Positions 20,563-29,797 of a stretch of DNA of 64,000 nucleotides are shown piece by piece (the first letter of the stretch is position 1; each line of letters opens with the position of its first letter). The DNA is taken from positions 1,612,001 through 1,676,000 of the forward strand of contig NC_022357.1 of assembly GCF_000297055.2 (NCBI RefSeq), written 5' to 3'. Source of the stretch: Sulfuricella denitrificans skB26. GTDB lineage: Bacteria > Pseudomonadota > Gammaproteobacteria > Burkholderiales > Sulfuricellaceae. A program made the position numbers and the translations under genes. Below the pieces are notes generated by a model. That model was not told the origin of the DNA. It saw only the letters and a program-made list of their open reading frames with translations, and made no database searches.

Positions 20563-21961
20563 ATTCCAGGTAACGTTTCTCGTCGAGCGCACCCCCATCA
20601 TGCTTACTGTCGGCGTAGAACAGACCGACCGACTTGCCATGCAAAAAAACCGACATGGCGAAAAATTCGCCATGTCCAAGCAACTGCCTGATCCCGAATG
20701 GGATCATCGGCTCCAACGTCTTTCGATTGCTTTCGCTAAGCCAAATGCCCTGTGCCTTCTCCATTAACCGACTAAATAGATGCCGGGTCGTCATGTCGAT
20801 CTGAAATTGACGCAATGGTGAATCCGGCTCTGCCCCAACCACGTACTTGGCTTTCAAGGCACTGCGATCCGCCGACATCAGGGCGAACACCACGCGGTTC
20901 AACCCGATTCCTTCGTGCATTCCTTTCAACACCAGCGCCATCATGTCGTGCAGATCCAGTGTACCATCCAGATGCGCCGCAATCTCGGCCATGATTTGGC
21001 TCAGCACATCAGGGTGCGGCGTCAGACTGACTTCAGGCACCTCGATGGGCTGTGGTGATGCTTCTGTGTCGCCCGGTTCCTCCGGCCAATCTCCTGGCAG
21101 CATGGGCAGCAATGCTGCAGCCGGTGGCACGCCGTACCAGTTCCAGTGGCGAGCTTCCACTACGGCATTGCGATACACCATGTGCACTACTTCATCTAGG
21201 TGCATGTGGAGCATCCCTGCGATCACTTCGTAATCGGCAAGCAAAGCAGGGCCATGCCAGCCGGTTTCGGCAAGCCGCGCGACCGACGCTGCCAAGGTCA
21301 CCCCTAGAACACGCGGCTGGACGCTATTTTCGCTGTGCATGAATAACTGCATCAGTTCCGGCAGGCGCCACACTTCCGCAAGCGCAAATTGCAGTTCACG
21401 CGAATCGAACCCGAGGATTTCTTTCTGCGCCTGGGCCAGGCCGATTTTATTTCGCCGCACCAGCCTGCGAATTTGCAGTGCCTGCTCCGGTGCATAAGCC
21501 CAGAGCAGAATTTCTCCCATATCGTAGAGCAGTGCGCCAATATACACTTCCTCAGATTTCATGTCGGCTCGAAAATTTGCCCAGTCGCGCGCCTGCCATG
21601 CGGCATGGTGAGCCCGGCTCATGGCCTGCATCAATCCTGGCAATGCGCCGTCCAATGTCTTCAGGTCCTCCTCGACGGCCTTTAGATTGGAGAGCCGATT
21701 GAAAAAAGGGCCGACCCCCAGCATCATCACGGCATGTTCCACCGTCGTGATTTCATTGCTGAGGCGGCTACGTGACATGCCATTGACCAGGCGCAACACT
21801 TTCAAAGTCATCAGCGGATCGCGTAGCACCACTTCCGCAATTTCTCCGGCAGTAACCTTCTCCGCCCTTCCGGCAAGTTTGCTTATCTCCCTGACGCTGC
21901 GCTGCAGCACGGGCATCTCCCAGGATTTCAGCTCTTCAACCCATTCGTTCAGAGTTTTCAT
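20504..21961 (-). CDS. HDOD and GAF domain signalling protein
   Basis: The 485-residue cytoplasmic protein has an N-terminal HDOD domain (about 15-225; MLGVGPFF and ALLYDMGEILLW), a His/Asp-poor relative of HD phosphodiesterases found in bacterial signalling. A Pro/Glu-rich linker leads to a C-terminal GAF-like domain (about 315-480). GGAG lies seven bases before the ATG at 21961. The ATG at 21967, which overlaps the upstream stop as ATGA, is an alternative. It is downstream of motA, motB and a methyltransferase, which suggests a link to motility control. Confidence 0.82.
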   Translation of the reverse strand: MKTLNEWVEELKSWEMPVLQRSVREISKLAGRAEKVTAGEIAEVVLRDPLMTLKVLRLVNGMSRSRLSNEITTVEHAVMMLGVGPFFNRLSNLKAVEEDLKTLDGALPGLMQAMSRAHHAAWQARDWANFRADMKSEEVYIGALLYDMGEILLWAYAPEQALQIRRLVRRNKIGLAQAQKEILGFDSRELQFALAEVWRLPELMQLFMHSENSVQPRVLGVTLAASVARLAETGWHGPALLADYEVIAGMLHMHLDEVVHMVYRNAVVEARHWNWYGVPPAAALLPMLPGDWPEEPGDTEASPQPIEVPEVSLTPHPDVLSQIMAEIAAHLDGTLDLHDMMALVLKGMHEGIGLNRVVFALMSADRSALKAKYVVGAEPDSPLRQFQIDMTTRHLFSRLMEKAQGIWLSESNRKTLEPMIPFGIRQLLGHGEFFAMSVFLHGKSVGLFYADSKHDGGALDEKRYLEFKQLCLRAAQGLAHLAKKK

Positions 21962-21963
21962 GT

Positions 21964-22764
21964 TCATGCTCCAGCATCCATTTCTTGCCTTGCCGGAACC
22001 CGGTAAACGTAAAGCCTGGAATGATGGAAGTCATCCAGTTCAACAACCTTTTCCGGTTCGACGCCGGGAACAGAGAATGTATTGCTGATAAAGCGGCTGC
22101 CGGATGGCATTTCCTCGCATACCTTGCGCCAGAGTCGAGCCATCGGCACTGGGGAGAGATAGGCGTAAACCACATCCTGACCGGCCAGGCTGTACTGCCA
22201 GAAATCACCCCATAGTAGAGAATAATTGCCTCTGGTCGCTATTTTTCTGGTCCAACCCAAGGCAAACGGCAAGGGGGCAATTTCCATCCCGGAGAACTTT
22301 CCGTTTGGATGCTGTGCATCGAGATAGCTCAGCATTCCACCCAGGCCGGCTCCCAAATCCAGAAAACGGGCGCCCTCTTTGCCGGGCAGCAAGCCTGCAA
22401 CTGCCGCCCAAGCCTTGCGGCTGGACAGGTAAAGCGGGATCTGGCTACGGAACACGCTCCAGTAGATAAGGAACAACAGAACAAAGGCTGCCAGGAACCA
22501 CGACGGTGCAACGTCGAACGACAGGGCCGACACCAGCGCCGGCGAAAACAGCAGATTGATAGGCAGCCACCATGACGCCAGACCGAGGCGAGAGCCGAGA
22601 AATGCGGCAATGCTACCCTGAATCAATGCGGCGACAATGAGCGGGATTTCAAGCTCGAATGAGGCGAGCACGGGCGCCACCAGCATCAGGGAAATCAGTG
22701 TTGCGACAACCTGTGAAAACAACGCAACCAGGGAAGGAGAAAAGGAATGGTGCCGATCCGATAC
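21964..22764 (-). CDS. Membrane-anchored class I methyltransferase
   Basis: Three or four hydrophobic helices occupy the first 115 residues. A Rossmann SAM-binding domain follows with motif I FLDLGAGLGGML. The substrate is unknown. I favour the GTG at 22764 (SDRHHSFSPSL) because GAGG lies 9 bases upstream. The frame is open to 22842, and that longer version would overlap motB by 26 bases. If the GTG is right, the gene still begins inside the 3' non-coding edge of motB with no promoter of its own, so it is probably in the motAB operon. Confidence 0.72.
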   Translation of the reverse strand, partial: VSDRHHSFSPSLVALFSQVVATLISLMLVAPVLASFELEIPLIVAALIQGSIAAFLGSRLGLASWWLPINLLFSPALVSALSFDVAPSWFLAAFVLLFLIYWSVFRSQIPLYLSSRKAWAAVAGLLPGKEGARFLDLGAGLGGMLSYLDAQHPNGKFSGMEIAPLPFALGWTRKIATRGNYSLLWGDFWQYSLAGQDVVYAYLSPVPMARLWRKVCEEMPSGSRFISNTFSVPGVEPEKVVELDDFHHSRLYVYRVPARQEMDAGA

Positions 22765-22816
22765 AGCACACTGCTTTCGCCCTCGCAAGAAGGCGTGCTT
22801 GCTGAAAAAAGTGAAA

Positions 22817-23779
22817 TTACTGATTCTTACCTTCGGCTGCACTGGTTTTTTCTTTCGGCGCCACCTGTTGCAGAGCGGGTGTAACCTGTTCCTGGCTTTT
22901 CACCTCAAGCGGCTTTCCGCCGCTACTGATGGCATCTTCCGTGTCCTTGTTCAGGACGATCAGGCTGATGCGCCGATTGATTGGATTGTTGGGATCGTTG
23001 CTATCAAGCATGATCGCCGAAGCAAGACCGACAACGCGCAACATCTTGCTCTCCGCCATACCACCAGCAATCAGCTCGCGCCTCGATGAGTTGGCCCGGT
23101 CGGCAGAGAGTTCCCAGTTACTGTAACCCTTTTCGCCTGAAGAATAAGGCGTCGCATCAGTATGTCCTGACAGGCTGACCCGGTTCGGCACTTCATTCAG
23201 CATTTTGCCGATTTCCTGCAAAATCTGTACGGTGTAATTTTTCATGTGGGAGCCGCCCAGATCGAACATCGGACGGTTTTTCTCATCCACGATCTGGATG
23301 CGCAGGCCTTCGGTGGTAAGGTCGATCAGAATCTGGTCCTTGAACTGTTTCAGCATCGGGTTGGATTCAATGGCCTTCTCCATTCTTTCCTTCAACCCCT
23401 GGAGCTTCTTCAGCTCCTGCCGTTCAAATTCCGCTTTTGCGGCTTGTAAATTGATCGTTTTTTTCTCACGCGGATCCATGCTTTTCTGCACCTGGCCATC
23501 TTTACGAGTCAGATCCTTGCCCCCTCCCTTGATCACGCTCGAACTGTCACCACTGCCACTCCCTCCCTGCATGGCAACTTTCAAAGGCGTCTTGAAATAC
23601 TCTGAAATGCCGGCAAGATCTCCCTTCGCCGTTGACCCGAGGAGCCACATCAGCAGAAAGAATGCCATCATCGCGGTCACGAAATCAGCGTAGGCGATTT
23701 TCCAGGCGCCACCATGGTGGCCGTGCGCACTCTTCTTGATGCGCTTAACGATTATCGGACGTTGCGAATCGTCGCTCAT
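22817..23779 (-). CDS. motB: Flagellar motor stator protein MotB
   Basis: MotB pairs with MotA as the proton-driven stator and anchors it to peptidoglycan. The 320-residue protein has a single N-terminal membrane helix containing the proton-accepting aspartate in AYADFVTAMMAFFLLMWLLG. A Ser/Gly-rich linker follows, and an OmpA-type peptidoglycan-binding domain (about 160-285) contains LSGHTDATPY and NRRISL. A Lys/Gln-rich tail ends it. The aspartate and the absence of PomB-type features favour protons over sodium. It follows motA by 40 bases. Confidence 0.96.
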   Translation of the reverse strand: MSDDSQRPIIVKRIKKSAHGHHGGAWKIAYADFVTAMMAFFLLMWLLGSTAKGDLAGISEYFKTPLKVAMQGGSGSGDSSSVIKGGGKDLTRKDGQVQKSMDPREKKTINLQAAKAEFERQELKKLQGLKERMEKAIESNPMLKQFKDQILIDLTTEGLRIQIVDEKNRPMFDLGGSHMKNYTVQILQEIGKMLNEVPNRVSLSGHTDATPYSSGEKGYSNWELSADRANSSRRELIAGGMAESKMLRVVGLASAIMLDSNDPNNPINRRISLIVLNKDTEDAISSGGKPLEVKSQEQVTPALQQVAPKEKTSAAEGKNQ

Positions 23780-23819
23780 GCCTATTTCCTAATCCCTAAT
23801 GGTGTCTAACGGCAAAAAC

Positions 23820-24680
23820 TCATTTTGACTTACTTTGCTTGATGTGTTCTTCCAACTCGCCGAAAGTAGGACGCTCGGTTGAATACAGTACCTTGCGTCC
23901 GAATTCCACCGCTACCTGCGGTGCGTAACCATTCAGGCTGGCCAGCAAAGTTACCTTGATGACATTGTACAGTTTGGTGCTTTCTTCATGTTTCTGTTCC
24001 AGTAACGAAGACAAAGGTCCGACAAACCCATAGGCCAGCAAAATACCCAGAAAGGTGCCGACCAAGGCGTGAGCTATCAGGATACCCAGTTCGGCTGGGG
24101 GGATACCAACCGACTCCATGGTATGCACCACCCCCATTACCGCAGCCACGATACCGAAAGCAGGTAAACCATCGCCGAGCTTGGCGACCACGCCGGCTGG
24201 AACCGCACCCTCATGGTGGTGTGTCTCGATCTCATTGTCCATCAGGTTTTCGATTTCGAAAGCGTTGAGGTTGCCGCCCACCATGATGCGTAAGTAATCG
24301 GTAATGAATTCGACGACATGGTGGTCACTGACAATTGAAGGATATTTCGAAAATACCGGACTTTCATGCGGTGAATCGACATCGGATTCGATCGCCATCA
24401 GCCCTTCCTTGCGCACCTTGGCCAATATCTCGTAGAGCAGTGCGAATAATTCCATATACAGTGCTTTGCTGAATTTGGATCCCTTGAGGATGCTTGGCAA
24501 TGCCTTCAAGGTTGCCTTGATCGCTTTGCCGTTATTGCCGACAAGAAAGGCTCCTCCTGCCCCACCGCCGATCATCAATAACTCCAACGGCTGGAACAGC
24601 GCGGCAAGATGTCCCCCGCCCAGCGCGAAGCCACCAAAAACTGAAGCAGAAACTACCACGTATCCTAAAATTACAAGCAT
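23820..24680 (-). CDS. motA: Flagellar motor stator protein MotA
   Basis: The 286-residue inner-membrane protein forms the proton channel with MotB and contacts FliG. Two N-terminal helices (about 1-50), a cytoplasmic domain rich in charged residues (about 70-160, including HHHEGAVPAG) and two C-terminal helices (about 160-220; FGIVAAVMGVVHTM) match the MotA layout. The charged loop should engage FliG. The start lacks a strong ribosome site. It is the first gene of a motA-motB-methyltransferase-HDOD run. Confidence 0.96.
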   Translation of the reverse strand: MLVILGYVVVSASVFGGFALGGGHLAALFQPLELLMIGGGAGGAFLVGNNGKAIKATLKALPSILKGSKFSKALYMELFALLYEILAKVRKEGLMAIESDVDSPHESPVFSKYPSIVSDHHVVEFITDYLRIMVGGNLNAFEIENLMDNEIETHHHEGAVPAGVVAKLGDGLPAFGIVAAVMGVVHTMESVGIPPAELGILIAHALVGTFLGILLAYGFVGPLSSLLEQKHEESTKLYNVIKVTLLASLNGYAPQVAVEFGRKVLYSTERPTFGELEEHIKQSKSK

Positions 24681-24760
24681 CTTGTTCGCCGCTCCCAGAC
24701 AAAAAACGGTTCAATCACAGACTAACCGTATTGCAACAACATATGAAAACAGTGTTCTTC

Positions 24761-25216
24761 TCAGAACGCAATGTGACTGATGGTGGCAACAGCAATGTTG
24801 ATCAATCCCAGAATCAAATTAAAACCGATCAGCTTGCGGATCATAGCCAGCGCATCACCAGCCTGCTTCCATTCCTGGACGGCGACGGCACGTACTAGTT
24901 TGCCATAGGGAATAAAATAAACGAAGCAGAAAACCAGCATCATCACCAGTCCGATTCCGAACATTGCGTGAGCGCCCAATGCGATGGCCTTGAATCCACC
25001 CAGAAGCATGATCATATACAGACCACTGAACAGGATTAGCGCCACGGATATCCACACCACAGGAAAAAAACGCTTGAATACCCCAGCCCACAATGGCAAC
25101 CGCTGAGGCGGAGCGAGCAGGTCGGCGGCAACCGGGCGCAACATCTGGTGAGCAAAGTACATACCGCCTACCCAAATAACCACACCCAAAATATGTAAAA
25201 AGATCGCAAAGGCCAT
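24761..25216 (-). CDS. CopD-family integral membrane protein
   Basis: The 151-residue protein has four hydrophobic helices and begins with FLHILGVVIWVGGMYFA, the CopD-like start in which His and Trp are conserved. Small proteins of this type occur widely in Proteobacteria; some are linked to copper uptake or haem-type membrane functions, but no function is assigned here. It follows rnhB by 11 bases and may be the last gene of the long envelope operon. Confidence 0.78.
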   Translation of the reverse strand: MAFAIFLHILGVVIWVGGMYFAHQMLRPVAADLLAPPQRLPLWAGVFKRFFPVVWISVALILFSGLYMIMLLGGFKAIALGAHAMFGIGLVMMLVFCFVYFIPYGKLVRAVAVQEWKQAGDALAMIRKLIGFNLILGLINIAVATISHIAF

Positions 25217-25227
25217 GAGTTCTCCTG

Positions 25228-25818
25228 TTATCTCAATTTGAGGGCAATCGCCAGTTTAACTGGAGCAAAGCTTCTGCGGTGAATTTCGCTTGCACCATGA
25301 CGCCGCAAAGCTTCAAGGTGCATTGCGGTCGGATAGCCTTTATGTCGGTCGAAGCCATATTGCGGATATTCTTGATGCAATCGAAGCATTTCTGCGTCCC
25401 GTGCAGTTTTGGCTAAAATGGAGGCCGCCGAAATTTCCGCTACGCTGCTGTCACCCTTGACGATAGCGCGACAGGGCATAACCAGTTTTGGGCAATGCAG
25501 GCCATCGATCAGCGCCTCCGATGGGACGGGCAACAGTGTTTCCACTGCGCGCCGCATTGCGAGCAGGCTTGCCTGGAGGATGTTAATGCTGTCAATTTCA
25601 GCGGCTTCAGCTTTGGCGATAGCCCAAGCCAGAGCACGTTCCCTGATTTGCTCGGCCAGGTACACGCGCTTTTTTTCACTCAATTTTTTCGAGTCGGCCA
25701 GCCCTGCTATCGGCCGCTCCCCATCGAGTATCACCGCAGCCGCGAAAACGGCCCCAGCCAGCGGCCCACGACCCGCTTCGTCAACACCGCAAATGAGCCA
25801 GTTTGAACGCGTGCTCAT
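25228..25818 (-). CDS. rnhB: Ribonuclease HII
   Basis: RNase HII removes single ribonucleotides and RNA from DNA-RNA hybrids. The 196-residue enzyme has the catalytic acidic residues in [13 protein letters not shown] and in ALIDG, the SKKLSEKKR loop, and KGD with the SIL(A)K region. Its ATG directly follows the lpxB TAA, so translation coupling is likely. The order lpxA-lpxB-rnhB is conserved in Proteobacteria. Confidence 0.97.
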   Translation of the reverse strand: MSTRSNWLICGVDEAGRGPLAGAVFAAAVILDGERPIAGLADSKKLSEKKRVYLAEQIRERALAWAIAKAEAAEIDSINILQASLLAMRRAVETLLPVPSEALIDGLHCPKLVMPCRAIVKGDSSVAEISAASILAKTARDAEMLRLHQEYPQYGFDRHKGYPTAMHLEALRRHGASEIHRRSFAPVKLAIALKLR

Positions 25819-26955
25819 TTATGTCGTCAGAAACGGCAGAATAGCGTCCACAGCTTTTTCTGCGGAATTTTGCTTGAGATCGAGATGCATCCTGGAGAAG
25901 GCGCGAGTCAACTTCTCCCTGACCGGCCCATCATTGACCAGGTTCAGCACCGCTTGGGACAGGTTTTCCGGCGTGGCCTCATCCTGCAACAGTTCAGGCA
26001 CAATGAAGCGCCCGGCGAGAATGTTCGGCAACCCGACATAGGGCAGGTATTTCTTGCTCTGCATCATGCGCCAGGTCAAGGGCGACATTTTGTATGTAAT
26101 CACCATCGGGCATTTCAGCAAAGCCGCTTCCAGTGTCGCGGTGCCCGAGGCCACCAGAACCGCATCTGCGGCTGTCATGGCATCATGGGCGTGGCCGAAC
26201 AATATTTTTAGCGGCAAGTCGCCCCCCCCCACGCGATACAATTCAGTCTCGAACATGTTACGCGTTTCCCGGCTCAGCAGCGGCACCAGAAAATGCACAT
26301 TTGGAGTGACGGCAGTAATCATGCGCGCAGTCTCCACAAACAGCTTGGCCATGTAATGCACTTCGCTCTGCCGACTACCGGGCAAAAGCGCGATGACGTG
26401 ATCGTTCTGAGGAAGTCTCAGCTGTTCGCGCGCGGCATAACGGTTGGGTTGTTCCGGCAACACGTCAGCCGATGGATGGCCGACATAGGTGGCCGGGATA
26501 CCCGCCGCATCATAGATTCTCTTTTCGAACGGGAACAGCACCAGCATATGGGACACCGCCCGCGCAATTTTGTGTATACGCTCTCCGCGCCAGGCCCAGA
26601 TTGACGGACTGACATAATGGACGGTGGGGATTCCCGTCTTCTTCAGCCTGAGTTCCAGGTCAAGATTGAAGTCAGGCGCATCCACGCCGATGAATACATC
26701 TGGTGGATTTTCCATGAAATGTCGCAGCAGCTTGTGCCGGATTTTGACGATTTCGCGATAATGTCGCAGCACCTCGACATAGCCACGAACGGCCAGCTTT
26801 TCCATGGGAAACAGCGAGTTTACGCCGGCAGCCTGCATTTTTGGCCCGCCAATGCCTACAAATTCGACACCTGGAACACGGTTCTTCAGCGCATTGACCA
26901 GGTGGGCGCCCAGCAAATCACCTGATGCTTCGCCCGCGACAATTCCGACTTTCAA
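25819..26955 (-). CDS. lpxB: Lipid-A-disaccharide synthase LpxB
   Basis: LpxB is a GT-B glycosyltransferase that joins UDP-2,3-diacylglucosamine to lipid X to make the tetraacyl disaccharide of lipid A at the inner membrane. The 378-residue product begins KVGIVAGEASGDLLGA and contains GIGGPKM, the DAPDFN stretch, LLPGSR and GTATLEA, all typical. The gap to lpxA is 16 bases. Confidence 0.98.
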   Translation of the reverse strand: MKVGIVAGEASGDLLGAHLVNALKNRVPGVEFVGIGGPKMQAAGVNSLFPMEKLAVRGYVEVLRHYREIVKIRHKLLRHFMENPPDVFIGVDAPDFNLDLELRLKKTGIPTVHYVSPSIWAWRGERIHKIARAVSHMLVLFPFEKRIYDAAGIPATYVGHPSADVLPEQPNRYAAREQLRLPQNDHVIALLPGSRQSEVHYMAKLFVETARMITAVTPNVHFLVPLLSRETRNMFETELYRVGGGDLPLKILFGHAHDAMTAADAVLVASGTATLEAALLKCPMVITYKMSPLTWRMMQSKKYLPYVGLPNILAGRFIVPELLQDEATPENLSQAVLNLVNDGPVREKLTRAFSRMHLDLKQNSAEKAVDAILPFLTT

Positions 26956-26971
26956 TTGATCTAAAACCCTG

Positions 26972-27742
26972 TTAACGAATGATGCCGCGCGTGGAATGAG
27001 CGAGGAAATCGGTCAGAATCTGAATTTCGAGGCAGGCATGCGTCTGCTCGGCCAGAGCCAGCTTAGCCTGTTCCAGGGTAAGCCCTGACTTGTATAGCGT
27101 CTTGTAGGCGCGCTTGATCGCCAATATGGCTTCGCTGGAGAACCCCCTGCGCTTCAGCCCTTCCGAGTTGATGCCATGAGGTTGTGCATCATGACCGGCC
27201 GCTGTGACATAGGGAGGAACATCCTTGAACAGGATGGTGCCCATCCCGGTGATGCTGTGCCCGCCGATATGGCAAAACTGGTGAACCACGGTAAAACCGC
27301 CGAGAATGGCATAATCTCCGACCTGCACGTGACCTGCCAGCTGGGCGTTATTGGCAAAGATAGTGTGATTACCAATCTGACAGTCATGCGCTAAATGCAC
27401 GTAGGCCATGATCCAGTTGTCGTCGCCTACCCGCGTCACACCCACGTCCTGCGAAGTACCCCGGTTGAACGTGCAGAATTCACGAATCACATTACGGTCG
27501 CCGATTTCAAGACGGGTTTCTTCTCCCTGATACTTCTTGTCCTGCGGCATTTCTCCCAGTGACGAAAACTGAAAAATCCGGTTGTCCGTGCCGATCCGGG
27601 TATGGCCATTGATCACCACATGAGGGCCAACCGATGTCCCGGCGCCGATTTCGACGTGCTCGCCGATAATCGAATAAGGCCCGACACTGACATCGGAAGC
27701 CAGTTTGGCACCCTCATGGACGATTGCTGTCGGATGGATCAT
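26972..27742 (-). CDS. lpxA: UDP-N-acetylglucosamine acyltransferase LpxA
   Basis: LpxA transfers a hydroxyacyl chain from acyl carrier protein to UDP-GlcNAc, the first step of lipid A synthesis. The 256-residue protein has the hexapeptide-repeat left-handed helix starting [17 protein letters not shown], the catalytic histidine in YVHLAHDC, and a C-terminal helical region ([15 protein letters not shown]). Its ATG follows the fabZ TAA without a gap. Confidence 0.98.
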   Translation of the reverse strand: MIHPTAIVHEGAKLASDVSVGPYSIIGEHVEIGAGTSVGPHVVINGHTRIGTDNRIFQFSSLGEMPQDKKYQGEETRLEIGDRNVIREFCTFNRGTSQDVGVTRVGDDNWIMAYVHLAHDCQIGNHTIFANNAQLAGHVQVGDYAILGGFTVVHQFCHIGGHSITGMGTILFKDVPPYVTAAGHDAQPHGINSEGLKRRGFSSEAILAIKRAYKTLYKSGLTLEQAKLALAEQTHACLEIQILTDFLAHSTRGIIR

Positions 27743-28186
27743 TTACAGGGCTTTCACCGTGCACATCAGCTCTGCTTCTGTCACCACGACGCCATCGACT
27801 TTGGCGCGCGCCGCGTATTTCCAGATCCCCTTGACCGACCGGGTAATTTCCACTTCAAGCGTCAACTGGTCACCGGCAGAAACGGGTTTCTTGAAGCGCG
27901 CTCCGTCGATGCCGACAAAGTAGTACACCGATTTGTCGTCAGGCCGGGTACCCATGGTCTTGAAAGACAGAATCGCCGCCGCCTGGGCCAATGCTTCGAC
28001 GATAAGCACGCCTGGCATCACCGGGTGGTGCGGAAAATGACCGCCGAAAAAAGGCTCGTTGATCGTCACATTTTTCAGCGCCACGATATTCTTCCCCGGT
28101 TCACACGAAATCACACGATCAACCAGCAGAAAGGGGTAACGATGCGGCAAGTACTGCAATATTTCGTGGATATCCATGCTATTCAA
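27743..28186 (-). CDS. fabZ: 3-hydroxyacyl-ACP dehydratase FabZ
   Basis: FabZ dehydrates 3-hydroxyacyl-ACP in fatty acid elongation and competes with LpxA and LpxD for hydroxyacyl-ACP. The 147-residue hotdog-fold protein has [13 protein letters not shown], the active-site histidine in [16 protein letters not shown] and the catalytic glutamate in [11 protein letters not shown] start at 28186 has AAGGA six bases upstream; the ATG at 28177 is an alternative. With the TTG it overlaps the lpxD stop by 8 bases. Confidence 0.97.
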   Translation of the reverse strand: MNSMDIHEILQYLPHRYPFLLVDRVISCEPGKNIVALKNVTINEPFFGGHFPHHPVMPGVLIVEALAQAAAILSFKTMGTRPDDKSVYYFVGIDGARFKKPVSAGDQLTLEVEITRSVKGIWKYAARAKVDGVVVTEAELMCTVKAL

Positions 28187-29228
28187 GGTTTTTCCTTTCC
28201 AGTTCGCTGATTTTCTTTTCCAGTTCGCTCAGCTTCTCCGCCATCTTATCTAGATGGCGCAGATGAGCCGCATTTTTGAGCCAGTCCTGATGCATGGAAA
28301 ATGGCATCACAGAGGTGTACGTTCCCACCTTGGTGATCGATTTGGTGACCAGGGTGCCGGCGGATATATTGACCCGATCAACAATTTCAAGATGCCCCAA
28401 AATGACCGCACCGCCCCCCACCGTGCAATGCTTTCCTATTTTTGCACTGCCCGCAATTCCGACACAACCCGCCATCGCAGTATGAGCGCCGATACGCACG
28501 TTATGTGCGACCTGAATCTGGTTATCCAGCTTGACGCCGTCCTCAATAATAGTGTCGTCCAGTGCTCCCCGATCAACCGTGGTATTGGCGCCAATTTCAA
28601 CGTCATCTCCGATGACCACCCGACCGATTTGTGGAACCTTGATCCAACACCCGTTTTCCATGGCAATGCCAAATCCGTCCGCCCCGATCACCACGCCGGA
28701 ATGCAGGATGGCACGCTTACCGATGACACAGCCTTGGTAGACCACCACTTGTGGATAAAACAGCGAATCATCCCCAACCTCAACGCCCTCGCCGAGGTGA
28801 CAACCGGACCCGATAACCGCGTGTTCACCGACCTTCACACTCGCTCCTACAAACGCGAATGCTCCAATGGTGACAGACGCTGGAATGCTTGCAGTTTGAT
28901 CGATTACCGCCGTTGAATGGATGCCGGGTGCCTCAGCACGCTTGGGATTAAGCAATCCGGAAACCTTGGCAAAATAGGCATATGGGTTGTCGCTCAAGAT
29001 ACGCGGCATGTCTGTCGCATCATGCTCTGCAACACTCAGGATTACGGCGCTAGCTTTGCAGTCTTGCAGCTGCCGACGGTATTTCGGATTGGTGAGAAAG
29101 CTGATATGACCGGATAGTGCAGAGGAAAGCGGCGCGACCTGATTGACCACGATATCCGCGTCGCCAATCAGCTCACCGCCAAAGCGTTCAACGATAGCAC
29201 CTAGCGTGTAGCCCGTATCAGTCCGCAT
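28179..29228 (-). CDS. lpxD: UDP-3-O-acylglucosamine N-acyltransferase LpxD
   Basis: LpxD adds the second hydroxyacyl chain in lipid A synthesis. The product of 349 residues has an N-terminal uridine-binding domain ([16 protein letters not shown]) and a hexapeptide-repeat helix with the catalytic histidine in QVAHNVRIG. The C-terminal coiled segment ([12 protein letters not shown]) is typical. The ATGs at 29228 and 29231 fit the family better than a GTG at 29249; no site has a clear ribosome-binding sequence. Confidence 0.96.
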   Translation of the reverse strand: MRTDTGYTLGAIVERFGGELIGDADIVVNQVAPLSSALSGHISFLTNPKYRRQLQDCKASAVILSVAEHDATDMPRILSDNPYAYFAKVSGLLNPKRAEAPGIHSTAVIDQTASIPASVTIGAFAFVGASVKVGEHAVIGSGCHLGEGVEVGDDSLFYPQVVVYQGCVIGKRAILHSGVVIGADGFGIAMENGCWIKVPQIGRVVIGDDVEIGANTTVDRGALDDTIIEDGVKLDNQIQVAHNVRIGAHTAMAGCVGIAGSAKIGKHCTVGGGAVILGHLEIVDRVNISAGTLVTKSITKVGTYTSVMPFSMHQDWLKNAAHLRHLDKMAEKLSELEKKISELERKNLE

Positions 29229-29275
29229 CATGAAATCAACAGGCAGCACCCGCCATTCGCATCAGCAAAATAGTT

Positions 29276-29776
29276 TTATTTCTCGGACAGCGCCTTCAAT
29301 ACCCTGTCGGTGATATCGATCCGCGGACTGAAATAAACAGCTTCTTCCAGTACCAGATCGAACTTCTCCTTCTCGGCTATCTCCATGATCGTTTTTCTAG
29401 CACGATCATGCACAGAGCCCAACTCTTCGTTGCGCCTCAGGTTAAGGTCTTCCCGAAACTCCCGTTGAGCACGCTGGAAATCGCGATTCAGATTGGCGAG
29501 GTCGCGCTCCTTGTTGCGTCGATCTGATTCACTGATCGTCACGCCTTCCCGCTCCAGATGAGCCTGCAGTTCCTTGGCCTGTTTCGCCATTTTTTGCAGT
29601 TCCTGCTCGCGTGCAGCGAATTCCTTCTCGAGTTTTTTCTGTGCCTTCATGGCCGGTGCTGCTTCCCGAAAAACCCGCTCGGTGTTGACGAATCCGATCT
29701 TCATTTCGGCGGCGGATGCCCCTGCCGCAATCGGCAATAAAATGGCGGCAATTAATACAGCAATAATCTTGTTCAA
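29276..29776 (-). CDS. skp: Periplasmic chaperone Skp/OmpH
   Basis: Skp is a trimeric periplasmic chaperone that holds unfolded outer-membrane proteins for BamA. The 166-residue precursor has a signal peptide of about 23 residues ending ASAAEM, then IGFVNTERVF, followed by a long Lys/Glu/Arg-rich coiled coil (about 45-125) that forms the tentacles. It lies 21 bases after bamA and before lpxD, the standard arrangement. Confidence 0.95.
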   Translation of the reverse strand: MNKIIAVLIAAILLPIAAGASAAEMKIGFVNTERVFREAAPAMKAQKKLEKEFAAREQELQKMAKQAKELQAHLEREGVTISESDRRNKERDLANLNRDFQRAQREFREDLNLRRNEELGSVHDRARKTIMEIAEKEKFDLVLEEAVYFSPRIDITDRVLKALSEK

Positions 29777-29797
29777 CTTGATCTCCTGAAATCGCGA

